Translations under genes and position numbers: made by a program | In this document: positions 37,294 to 45,563 of the stretch, piece after piece | Layout of the letters: each line of letters starts with the position of its first letter | How positions within the stretch are numbered: the first letter of the stretch is position 1 | From: Janthinobacterium sp. 1_2014MBL_MicDiv | Lineage (GTDB): Bacteria > Pseudomonadota > Gammaproteobacteria > Burkholderiales > Burkholderiaceae_D | Direction: 5' to 3' | Length of the DNA stretch: 64,000 nucleotides | Assembly: GCF_001865675.1 (NCBI RefSeq) | Contig: NZ_CP011319.1 | Span: 3,782,001 to 3,846,000 of the forward strand | The notes under the pieces: generated by a model | What the model was told of the DNA's origin: nothing | The model's input: the letters and a program-made list of their open reading frames with translations, nothing else | Database searches by the model: none

Positions 37294-38870
37294 TGTGAAC
37301 GCAGCCAGCTGCGGTAATTCGTATAGCGCTGATGCAGATACTTCAATTTCAGCAGGTCGTCGTACAGGGGACCATACAGCTTGCGCCCTTTTGTACGTTC
37401 GCCGATCAGCTTTTCGATGCGGTTCAGGCGCGCCAGGGTCTCGCGCTCGCTGACGCCGTCGAGGCCCAGGTCGAATTCGGCCGACAGCACGCCGACGGGA
37501 TCATCGCGGTCGAGGTCCAGGCGGTTGAATTCATCGTTCGACAAATCGAACAGGCGGCGCAGCCAGCCCAGCCTGTCGCTGCGGTAGGCGGCGTTTTCCG
37601 GCAGGGCGAAAAAGGGCGCATCCGGGTCCGGCTGCAGCTTGTTATGCAGCACAAACGGCAGCACCTGGCGCAAGTCTTCCAGCGCCACCTCGCTGGTGCC
37701 GCGAAAATACGCCATGGCCTTGGCATAGATCAGCAGCGCCATCAGGGTGCGCACGGAGATACCGTTCAAGGTCTGGCAGCCGAGGTCCTTCAGGCGGTCG
37801 CGCCCATTGTCGGCCGCCTGCGCGGCGCCCCGGTCGGCGCCGGACAGGCGCGCCGTATCCTTGGTCATGTATTCGAACTGGCCGCCGGCCGTCTCGAACA
37901 GCTCGAACTGGCTGGCGAAAAACTCCAGGCGGCGGCGCACGGCGTCGGGCACGGCCACCTGGCGGATCGATGCGCCGATCTGGTCGACCTCCGCTTCCGT
38001 GAAGATGATCTCGGGCGGCACCAGTTCCTCGGGGCGCACGTTTTCTTCCACGCGCAGCAGCAATTCACTTAAAAAGCGCGGATTGAAGGCCAGCGCCTGC
38101 ACCGTCACGTCGACCCGGTCGCGCAGCGCCTCGATCACCTGATAGGTGCCGCCGCCCTGGTCGTCGTTGGCCGTCAGATACCAGGCCGCTTCCGGGCATT
38201 CGTAAATATGGTTCAGCACTTCCGCGTAGTTGTCGCCCATGACGGTGAGCAGCGCGCTTTGCGTGCGCGTGGGGATGCGGTTGTATTCATCGACGATTTT
38301 CACGCGCATGCCCAGCCAGGCGCGCCAGGCGATGCGGATATCGTCCATGCTTTGCGCGTTGACCAGGTCGGCCGGCAGCGGATTGCCGAGCAAGTCGGCC
38401 ACCGTCATCTGCGGATGGCCGTGCTGCATGGCGCGCTTGACCTCCTTGACGGTGGAGCCGGCCAGCACGCCCATCAGCAGGGCGCTGGCCGTCTTGCCCC
38501 GCCCCGGACCGCCGACGAACAGGCATTTTCGGCGCGTGGCGAACGTCAGCAGCGGCAGCAGAATAAAACTGGAATAGCTTTGCGCCGACGGCAAGTTGAG
38601 CGTGCGCCGGCTGTCGCCCACGGCATACGTCTGCGACGGGCCATCGTTGTACTCGATGTCGTAATGGGGGCTGATGATGGCGTGGTTGACGATCCAGAAA
38701 TAGGCCTGGCGCAGTTTTTCATCGAAAGGCCGCGCTTGCGCCTCGCCGTCGCCGCCCAGCGCGATGGGTCCCTGGTACAGGTCCGCCACGTCGAACTGGC
38801 GCGCGGCGGGCGCCGCCTTCGGCTTGGTGGGGGCTTGGGACAGGCGCTGGAACAGGTTGAAGGCGGACAT
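37290..38870 (-). CDS. MoxR-type AAA+ ATPase
   Basis: The 526-residue protein has an AAA+ core with Walker A GGPGRGKT (120-127), Walker B KIVDEYNR (191-198), sensor-1 TAND (233-236) and a putative arginine finger region EALRDRVDV (247-255). A long helical C-terminal region follows. The pattern fits the MoxR/RavA group, which remodel partner proteins together with vWA subunits. The N-terminal 115 residues before the P-loop are longer than usual. ATG 38870 is chosen because the protein-like sequence starts there; the open frame runs further. It heads the seven-gene operon. Confidence 0.82.
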   Translation of the reverse strand: MSAFNLFQRLSQAPTKPKAAPAARQFDVADLYQGPIALGGDGEAQARPFDEKLRQAYFWIVNHAIISPHYDIEYNDGPSQTYAVGDSRRTLNLPSAQSYSSFILLPLLTFATRRKCLFVGGPGRGKTASALLMGVLAGSTVKEVKRAMQHGHPQMTVADLLGNPLPADLVNAQSMDDIRIAWRAWLGMRVKIVDEYNRIPTRTQSALLTVMGDNYAEVLNHIYECPEAAWYLTANDDQGGGTYQVIEALRDRVDVTVQALAFNPRFLSELLLRVEENVRPEELVPPEIIFTEAEVDQIGASIRQVAVPDAVRRRLEFFASQFELFETAGGQFEYMTKDTARLSGADRGAAQAADNGRDRLKDLGCQTLNGISVRTLMALLIYAKAMAYFRGTSEVALEDLRQVLPFVLHNKLQPDPDAPFFALPENAAYRSDRLGWLRRLFDLSNDEFNRLDLDRDDPVGVLSAEFDLGLDGVSERETLARLNRIEKLIGERTKGRKLYGPLYDDLLKLKYLHQRYTNYRSWLRSQ

Positions 38871-38962
38871 GGCTGGTTGACGCCGATCAAAACCTGCTGC
38901 GCGTCGGTTTTGTCTGGCGTTGTTATTTAATGTGAAAACGAAATTATTGCATACCGTTCCCG
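38871..38962 (-). promoter_or_regulatory. gap before the MoxR operon, possible terminator and promoter
   Basis: AAAACC and GGTTTT flank an 11-base loop at about 38890-38912, a possible end of the exporter operon. The AT-rich stretch 38918-38950 upstream of the ATPase gene could hold its own promoter. Neither is certain, so the exporter and MoxR operons may also be cotranscribed. Confidence 0.3.
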
Positions 38963-40114
38963 TTACGCCTTGTTCAAATCGACAAGCGTCTCTTCCATCC
39001 TGCGCCAGCGCCACCAGCCCAGCGCCACGCAGGCCAGCAGCAAGCACAGCAATCCTGCCACTTCATGGCGGATTTCGTGCAGCGAGGCACCCATTTGATT
39101 GAGCGCAACAAAGCCCTGGATGCCGGCCGTGGACGGCAACAGCCAGCGCAGCCATTGCAGCACGACGGGCATGGACGACACGGGCCAGGTCAGGCCGGCC
39201 AGGAACAGCACGGGCATCGAGGTGGCGATCATCAGCTGCGTGCCCCGCTCGCGCGTGCGGAACAGCATGCCCAGCAGCATGCCGAAGGCCGCTTCCGCCA
39301 GCGAAAACAACAGCAGCAGCAAGAGCATGCCGCCAAAGTTGCCGCCGCGCGGGTAATCCTGGAACCAGAAGACGAAGCCGAAGAAATAGCAGCAGTTGAG
39401 GAATGCCACCGAGGCAAACGCCAGTAGCATGCCGAAGTAGCCGCCCGCCGTGCGCCGTTGCGCCAGCGGGAACGCCTTGCGCTGGTACCAGGTGCCGAAC
39501 AGCATGGTCATGCCGATCAGCAAGGTCTGCTGCACGATCAAGGTCGCCACGCCGGGCACGACATAGGCGCCATAGCCTTCCTTGATGTTAAACAGGGGCA
39601 CGGCATCGAAGGCGATGGGCGAGCGCTGCTGGTTGGCCTGGATGGCCGATGGCGTGCCCGCGCCCAGGCGTTTCAATTCGATGCCGGCCGACACCGTGCC
39701 CACCACTTCGGCCAGGCCATTCAGGGCCACCTTGTTCAACATCAGATACAAGCCATTGCCCGCCACTTGCGCATGGGCGGCGCGGCCGGCCAGCACGTCC
39801 GTCTGCAAGCCGTCGGGAATGATCAGCACGCCCATGACCTGCTCGCGCCACAGCAAGTCTTGCGCCACGGGCAAGTCTGGCGTCACGGCAATCACCTCCA
39901 GCGATGGATGGGCCATGGCAAAGCGCGTCATCTGGCGCGACATGGCGCTGCGGTCCTGGTCGACGACCGCCACAGGCACGCGCTGGACGATTTCCGTCGA
40001 ATACGGCAAGGGGTAAAAAAACGAGTAAATGATGCCGCCGACAAACAGCAAGGTCAGCGCGCCCTTGTCCGTCAGCATGGCGCGCCAGGTGGCGAGAAAG
40101 GCGGACCAGATCAT
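38963..40114 (-). CDS. ABC-2 type permease
   Basis: The 383-residue membrane protein has one N-terminal helix (about 20-38), a large extracytoplasmic domain (about 40-185), and a block of five or six helices after 185. This is the layout of ABC-2 export permeases of the YhhJ/YbhR type. The ATG at 40114 overlaps the preceding permease's stop (ATGA). It is last in a TolC-HlyD-permease-permease set. No ATP-binding subunit gene is present in the cluster. Confidence 0.8.
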   Translation of the reverse strand: MIWSAFLATWRAMLTDKGALTLLFVGGIIYSFFYPLPYSTEIVQRVPVAVVDQDRSAMSRQMTRFAMAHPSLEVIAVTPDLPVAQDLLWREQVMGVLIIPDGLQTDVLAGRAAHAQVAGNGLYLMLNKVALNGLAEVVGTVSAGIELKRLGAGTPSAIQANQQRSPIAFDAVPLFNIKEGYGAYVVPGVATLIVQQTLLIGMTMLFGTWYQRKAFPLAQRRTAGGYFGMLLAFASVAFLNCCYFFGFVFWFQDYPRGGNFGGMLLLLLLFSLAEAAFGMLLGMLFRTRERGTQLMIATSMPVLFLAGLTWPVSSMPVVLQWLRWLLPSTAGIQGFVALNQMGASLHEIRHEVAGLLCLLLACVALGWWRWRRMEETLVDLNKA

Positions 40115-41292
40115 GTGCGCCCCCATGCATCGGGCCCATTCGCGCGGCGCGCCAGCAGCAACAGGCCCACGGCGCCGCAGCCGATGGCGATACCGGCCAG
40201 TATCAGCATTTCCTGGACGCCATAGCGCCATGGCGCGCCGGCCAGCCAGTATTTCGTTTGCAGCTGCAGATAATGCGTGAGCGGCAAGGCTTCGGCCCAG
40301 GCGCGCGCCAGCGGCGGCATCGACAGCAGCGGGAAAGCCTGTCCCGCAAATGCGAAGGCCGGCGCCGTGATGAAGGCCGCGCCCGACAGCGCCAGGCGCA
40401 GGGACAAGGTGGCGCCGATCAGCAGGGTGGCCAGGCCGCAGTAGGCAAGCACCAGCAGCAACATGCTCAGCAGCAGGGCCGGCAAGCTGCCCGCCACGGC
40501 CCAGCCCCGCGCCAGGCTGAAGAACAGCAGATACAGCAGCGCCAGCGCAACATAGGCAAGCAAGGGAAACAGCAGCTTGGCGCCGACGGCGCGCAGCCAG
40601 CTGCCGTTTGCCGAGGCCAGCCACTGCGGCACGGTGCCGTCGCGCAACTCTCGCCCGATGGAGGTGACGACGGCGACGACGATGAAAATCTGCAGCATGG
40701 CCGGCATCAGCGCCAGGGTAAGGAATGCTTCATAGCTGATGTTGTCGTTGTACAGGCTGTTCAGGGTGGTGCGGACAGGCTCGAACTGGGCCGCCGCCTG
40801 CACCGTCGACATGCCCTTCTTGCTCCTGGCCGTCATCTCGATGCCGGCCGACAAGGTGGTGCTGACCGTGCGCACGTCGCGCAGCAAGGCGCCCGCGTGC
40901 GAGGAAAATTGCGCGTTGTACAACCATTGCACGGTGGCTTGCCGGCCGCCCAGCAACTGTTTTTCAAAATCACCGGGGATCACGAGGTAGCCGAAGGCCG
41001 TGCGTTCGCGGATGTGATGCAAGGCATCGTCGCTGGACGCCACTTTCGCCGCCACGCTCATCCCCGGCGAGGCGTCGAGCCAGCGCGTCAGTTGCCGCGA
41101 CAGGGCGGAATTGTCATTGTCGATGACGACGATGGGCAAGTCGCGCGCGATGCCGGCGGAAAAAATCAGCCACAGCATGCCGCACAGCACGACGGGAATC
41201 CAGCTGAGCATGCCAAGATCCCAGAAATCGCCGCGCAGCCGCGCCCACTCGCGCGCCAGCGCCGCCGGCTGTTCTTTGTCCGTCTCGCTCAT
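40111..41292 (-). CDS. ABC-2 type permease
   Basis: A 393-residue paralogue of the next permease, with the same topology: an N-terminal helix (about 28-47), an extracytoplasmic domain starting DLPIVVIDNDNSALSRQLTRW, and C-terminal helices from about 215. The sequence DNDNSALSRQ matches DQDRSAMSRQ in its partner, showing common ancestry. The two probably form a heterodimeric channel. It begins 6 bp after the HlyD gene. Confidence 0.8.
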   Translation of the reverse strand: MSETDKEQPAALAREWARLRGDFWDLGMLSWIPVVLCGMLWLIFSAGIARDLPIVVIDNDNSALSRQLTRWLDASPGMSVAAKVASSDDALHHIRERTAFGYLVIPGDFEKQLLGGRQATVQWLYNAQFSSHAGALLRDVRTVSTTLSAGIEMTARSKKGMSTVQAAAQFEPVRTTLNSLYNDNISYEAFLTLALMPAMLQIFIVVAVVTSIGRELRDGTVPQWLASANGSWLRAVGAKLLFPLLAYVALALLYLLFFSLARGWAVAGSLPALLLSMLLLVLAYCGLATLLIGATLSLRLALSGAAFITAPAFAFAGQAFPLLSMPPLARAWAEALPLTHYLQLQTKYWLAGAPWRYGVQEMLILAGIAIGCGAVGLLLLARRANGPDAWGRT

Positions 41293-41298
41293 CGGCGA

Positions 41299-42273
41299 TC
41301 AGAGCGGCGGAAACACGACCGACATGCCGGGACGCAAGCCATCGACCTTGATGGCCGGGCGCAGGCGTATCTCGAACGTGCGCAAGTCCGTGCCGCCCGG
41401 ACGGGCCGCGCGCCACGTGGCGAAGTCCGGCAGCACGGCCACGGAACTGACCTTGAAGCTCAGCTGCTGTTTCAGGGCCGGCACGTTGGCCGTGTGCGTG
41501 CTGCCCATGGAAAACGCCCCCATCTCATCTTCGCGCACCTGCAGCACGGCCCAGGCGTCGTCGAGGTTCACGAGGGTAATCACGGGGAAGCCTTGCGGCG
41601 CCAGTTCGCCGGGCTGTATCTGGATCTTGCTGACCTGGCCCGCCACCGGCGCGCCGATCTTCGTTTCGGCCAGGGCGATCTGCGCTTCCGTCAGCACGGC
41701 GCCCACCTGGCGCGCCTGGGCGGCGGCCGCCGTCTTGTCTTCCGGACGGGCGCCCTTTTGCGCCATGTCATATTGCGCGCGCGCAGCCTGCGCCAGCTGC
41801 TCGGCGGCGCGCCACTGCGCTTCCGCCTCGTCGCGTTTCTGGCGCGCGATCACGCCTTGCTCGAACATATTGTTGACGCGGGTAAATGTCGTTTTGGCGA
41901 TGGTGGCGCCCGTCTGCGCCCGTTCCCAGTTGGCTTTCGCGGCCGCGATTTCCTCGGGGCGCGCGCCCGCTTCCGCTTTTTTCGCCACGGCATCGGCCGC
42001 CTGCGTGGCCGCCGTCGCCTGGGCGATCTTCGCGTCCACTTCCGGGCTCGTCAGCTGGAACAGCAACTGGTTTTTCTGCACATTCTGGCCCAGCTTGACG
42101 TACAGCTCGCCCACCCGGCCCGGCACTTTCGACGAAACGTTGACTTCCTGCGCATCCATCTGCCCCTGCAAGGGCAGGCGCTGCGGCTGGAACGCCTGGT
42201 ACAGGCCCCAGCCCACGAAGGCCAGCACGATGATGGCGGCGCCGATGGCCACTGTTTTTTTGGAATTGCTCAT
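41299..42273 (-). CDS. HlyD-family periplasmic adaptor
   Basis: The 324-residue membrane-fusion protein has one N-terminal membrane anchor (about 8-26), a lipoyl/barrel-sandwich half near 35-60, a long alpha-helical hairpin (about 75-195) rich in Ala, Glu and Gln, and the second half-motif near 200-225 (KIGAPVAGQVSKIQIQPGE). It should connect the inner-membrane permeases to the TolC-like channel. The ATG shares a base with the TolC gene's stop (TAATG). Confidence 0.85.
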   Translation of the reverse strand: MSNSKKTVAIGAAIIVLAFVGWGLYQAFQPQRLPLQGQMDAQEVNVSSKVPGRVGELYVKLGQNVQKNQLLFQLTSPEVDAKIAQATAATQAADAVAKKAEAGARPEEIAAAKANWERAQTGATIAKTTFTRVNNMFEQGVIARQKRDEAEAQWRAAEQLAQAARAQYDMAQKGARPEDKTAAAAQARQVGAVLTEAQIALAETKIGAPVAGQVSKIQIQPGELAPQGFPVITLVNLDDAWAVLQVREDEMGAFSMGSTHTANVPALKQQLSFKVSSVAVLPDFATWRAARPGGTDLRTFEIRLRPAIKVDGLRPGMSVVFPPL

Positions 42274-43700
42274 TATTTGGTGTCCACAGGTAATTGGATG
42301 TCGGCCGCGGCGGCCAGGCTGCCCAGGCGCTGCGTCTCGCCCGTCGCTTCCAGCAATTGCGCCAGGCCCATCACATAGTTATAGGCCGTCTGCGCGCGCT
42401 GGGTCTCCACCTTGGCCAGGTTCAGGCGCGCGTCGACCACTTCCAGCGACGTCACCTGCCCTTGCTGGAAAGCTACCGTCTGCAGGCGGATATTTTCGCG
42501 CGCCAGCTCCACCGACGATGCCGTGGACAGGTACTGGATGCGGGCGTTTTCCAGCGCGCGCCAGTTTTTCTCGATCAGGGTGGGAATGTCGCGCTCGGCC
42601 TGGCGCGCCACCACTTCCACCCGTTCCTGGTCCAGCTTGGCGGCGGCGATCATCTTGCCCGTATTGATGCGGTGCACCAGCGGCACGGCCACCACCAGGC
42701 CGATGGCCCAGTTCGAGCGCACGAGCTTTTCATTGCCGCGATTCAAATTGTAGTTACCGATGGCAAACACGGTGGGCGCGTATTCCTTGCCGTGCAGCTT
42801 CAAGGCTTGCTCGGCCTGTACGCGCTTGCTGTCGATCTTTTTCCAGTTCGCATTTTCGCGCATGCCCGTGCTGATGAACGATTGCAAGGTGCCGACCGGC
42901 AAACTGTTGACGAACAGCGGCGTGCTGGGGCGCACCTGCGTATGGACGGCGAGCAAACGGTCGAGCGCCACCTGGGCGATTTCCTCGTCGCTGCGCGCCT
43001 GCGCCTCGTCGCTGCGGGCGCTGTCCAGGGCCACGTCGGCGCGCAGCCGCTCGGCGCGCGAAATCAGGCCGCCCTTTTCCAGCTTGGCCGCGTCGCGCTG
43101 GTGCTCGATGACGCCGGCAGTCACTTCGGCGCGCACGGCCACCACCCGTTTCGCCAGCAATAACTGGAAATAGCGCTGCGCCACCAGCGTGGCCAGCTGT
43201 TCTTCCGCCTCCGCGCGCTCCGCTTGCGCGGCCAGGGTCAGGCTGGAGGCCAGGCCCTTGACGGCGTCCAGGCGCCCGCCCGTGTAGATGGGCCACATGC
43301 CCAGCAAGCCGAACGAGGTCAGGTCAGTGACCACTTCGCGGTTCAGGGAATTGGGAATATGGGGCGTAGGCAAGCCCGGTATCGGCGGCAGCACCGACTC
43401 GATGCCGCCCACCACGCCGGACAGGCCGCTGGTATCGATATTCAAGTCCGTCGACAGGCGGCCGCGAAACGCCGTCAAGTCCACCGACGGGCCGTCGATA
43501 TTCGACAAGGCCTCGGCCTTCAACGTTTTCGCGCGCACGTCGAGCGCCGCGCCCTGCACCGCGCCCGAGGCCGAGGCGGCTTGCTGCAGCGCTTCGCCAA
43601 AGGTCAGCGGCGCGCCCGCCGGCGTTTGCGCCTGGACCGGCAAGGCCGCGCCCATGGCGCTGGCCAGTAATAATGAGATGTATGCTTGCAATCTGCCCAT
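42273..43700 (-). CDS. TolC-family outer-membrane efflux protein
   Basis: The protein (475 residues from ATG 43700) has a signal peptide (about 1-25, ALPVQAQ) and the long helical repeats of TolC channels. The two halves run from about 30-240 and 250-470. No lipobox Cys follows the signal, so it is of TolC rather than OprM type. A GTG at 43733 is an alternative start, but ATG 43700 begins the signal peptide directly. It heads the exporter operon. Confidence 0.85.
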   Translation of the reverse strand: MGRLQAYISLLLASAMGAALPVQAQTPAGAPLTFGEALQQAASASGAVQGAALDVRAKTLKAEALSNIDGPSVDLTAFRGRLSTDLNIDTSGLSGVVGGIESVLPPIPGLPTPHIPNSLNREVVTDLTSFGLLGMWPIYTGGRLDAVKGLASSLTLAAQAERAEAEEQLATLVAQRYFQLLLAKRVVAVRAEVTAGVIEHQRDAAKLEKGGLISRAERLRADVALDSARSDEAQARSDEEIAQVALDRLLAVHTQVRPSTPLFVNSLPVGTLQSFISTGMRENANWKKIDSKRVQAEQALKLHGKEYAPTVFAIGNYNLNRGNEKLVRSNWAIGLVVAVPLVHRINTGKMIAAAKLDQERVEVVARQAERDIPTLIEKNWRALENARIQYLSTASSVELARENIRLQTVAFQQGQVTSLEVVDARLNLAKVETQRAQTAYNYVMGLAQLLEATGETQRLGSLAAAADIQLPVDTK

Positions 43701-43876
43701 GTAGCGTCCAGTCAATGAATGAGGGGAAAGCACGGGATTGCCATGTTTATACTTTCACAATAGCAATTATATGCAAGGAAGTCCATTCCAGCCTGCACTG
43801 GAGGAAACTGTCGCTTCCACGCAAAAACGGGCGCCTCCTGCGAAGCGCCCGTTGCGGTCAGTTGGCCAGCAAGCCC

Positions 43877-45490
43877 TTACTTTTTAGCTTTCTTGGCGCC
43901 CTTGCCCGCCTTTTCCTTCTCAAATACGGCGAAGAACTCGGACGCCATGCCACGGATGGCGCGGCCGATATTGGCGTAGTCGTACTCGTTCAGGTTGGCC
44001 AGCGAGACGCGGCCCGACGGATGCGTGGTGCCGAAGCCGCGGCCCGGCAGCAGGATCACGCCCGTTTCCTCGGCCAGGCGGAACAGCGCTTCGTTCGGTT
44101 TCAGCTTTTTCAGCAGCCACTGCGAGAATTCCTCGCCATGCATCTGCGCGGCCAGCGATTCCATGTCCAGCAAGTGATAGTAGCGCACGGAGTTGGCGTC
44201 GTGCACCATCGGCAAGCCCAGTTCACGGTACAGCGCTTCCTTGCGGCGCAGCACGATACGCTTCATCGACTGCTTGTACTTTTGCTCCTCATCCATCAGC
44301 GAGAACAGGGAGAACAGGGTCATCTGCGCCTGTACGGGCGTCGACAGGCCGGCCGTGTGGTTCAGCGCCACCGTGCGGCTGTCGGCCACCAGGCGGTCGA
44401 TGAATTTCAGCTTGCGCGGCTCCGTGGTAATCGAATGGTAGCGCGCGTCGAGCTGCTTCTTGACGGTTTCCGGCAGTTTGGAAATTTTTTCGTCGAGGAT
44501 ATTGTTCTCGTGCGTAGCCACCACGCCCATGCGCCAGCCCGTTGCGCCGAAGTATTTCGAGAACGAGTAGACGAGGATGGTGTTGTACGGGCACATGGCA
44601 AACAGCGAGACGAAATTGTCGGCAAACGTGCCATACACGTCATCGGTAAGGATGATCAGGTCCGGGCGCTTCTTGATGATCTTGGCGATGTATTCGAGCG
44701 TCTCGTCGTCGATCTTGACGGATGGCGGATTGCTCGGATTGACGAGGAAGAAGGCCTTGACTTTCGGGTCCAGCAGCTTGTCCAGCTCCTTCTTGGTGAA
44801 TTGCCAGTTATTCGATTGCGGCGCGTCAATATGCACGGTGTTCAGCTTGTAATCGTTCAGCTGGGGAATCTCGATATACGGCGTGAAGATCGGCATGCCC
44901 AGGGCGATGGTGTCGCCTTCCTGGATGATGTGGTTCGATTTCAGGCTGGCGAACAGATAGGTCATGGCCGCCGTGCCGCCTTCGACGGCGTACATGTCGA
45001 AGTTGCCCACAAAAGGATGGTCGCCCACCATTTCGCGGTGGATATACTGTCCGACGATCTTTTCCGACAGGCGCAGCATGCGGTCCGGCACCGGATAGTT
45101 GCAACCGAGAATCGCTTCGCACATCTCGTAGATGAAGTCGCCAGCGCTCAGGCCCAGCTGGTCGCGCACGTACGACACGGCCGCCTCGATGAAATGCACA
45201 CCCGGCGTATCGGCATGCTTGCGCACGAAGATTTCAAAGCGCGCCTCGATGCCGTCGCGCGTGGGGAAGCCGCCCACGTCTTCCATGTAAACATAGGAAC
45301 GCTCCGCCTCCGTCATGGCGAACTGGCCGAACTGGAAGAAACCGTGGCGCGGCGTGGTGGCCAGGAAGTTCGGGTTGCCGCGGCCCGCGTTCAGCATCAA
45401 ACGGTTGCTTTGCTTGGCCGTCTGGATCAGCGCATCCTTCAATTCGAATGGGCTCAACAGGGCGAGTTTGCTTGGGTTACTGAAATCCAT
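43877..45490 (-). CDS. aspD: aspartate 4-decarboxylase/aspartate aminotransferase
   Basis: The 537-residue protein matches the large fold-type I PLP enzyme L-aspartate beta-decarboxylase (about 530 residues), longer than ordinary aminotransferases. Markers are LNAGRGNPNFLATTPR near the N-terminus, FLVNPSNPPSVK, ILTDDVYGTF, and the PLP Lys in YSFSKYFGATGWRMG. The enzyme converts aspartate to alanine and CO2, consuming a proton. Coupled to aspartate/alanine exchange it can create proton-motive force and raise internal pH. The neighbouring AspT genes fit this cycle. The C-terminus is a Lys-rich tail. Confidence 0.9.
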   Translation of the reverse strand: MDFSNPSKLALLSPFELKDALIQTAKQSNRLMLNAGRGNPNFLATTPRHGFFQFGQFAMTEAERSYVYMEDVGGFPTRDGIEARFEIFVRKHADTPGVHFIEAAVSYVRDQLGLSAGDFIYEMCEAILGCNYPVPDRMLRLSEKIVGQYIHREMVGDHPFVGNFDMYAVEGGTAAMTYLFASLKSNHIIQEGDTIALGMPIFTPYIEIPQLNDYKLNTVHIDAPQSNNWQFTKKELDKLLDPKVKAFFLVNPSNPPSVKIDDETLEYIAKIIKKRPDLIILTDDVYGTFADNFVSLFAMCPYNTILVYSFSKYFGATGWRMGVVATHENNILDEKISKLPETVKKQLDARYHSITTEPRKLKFIDRLVADSRTVALNHTAGLSTPVQAQMTLFSLFSLMDEEQKYKQSMKRIVLRRKEALYRELGLPMVHDANSVRYYHLLDMESLAAQMHGEEFSQWLLKKLKPNEALFRLAEETGVILLPGRGFGTTHPSGRVSLANLNEYDYANIGRAIRGMASEFFAVFEKEKAGKGAKKAKK

Positions 45491-45563
45491 TTCTGCTACT
45501 CCTTATCAACTTACAGTGAGGAAGCCCCGTACCGGCGGCTGGGGTAGTACAAACACTCGCTGA

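Noticed and set aside
31038..38870. A phage-defence island interpretation of the MoxR operon
   Set aside because: No integrase, transposase, restriction or toxin gene flanks it, and the base composition is like its neighbours. Defence remains only one possibility.
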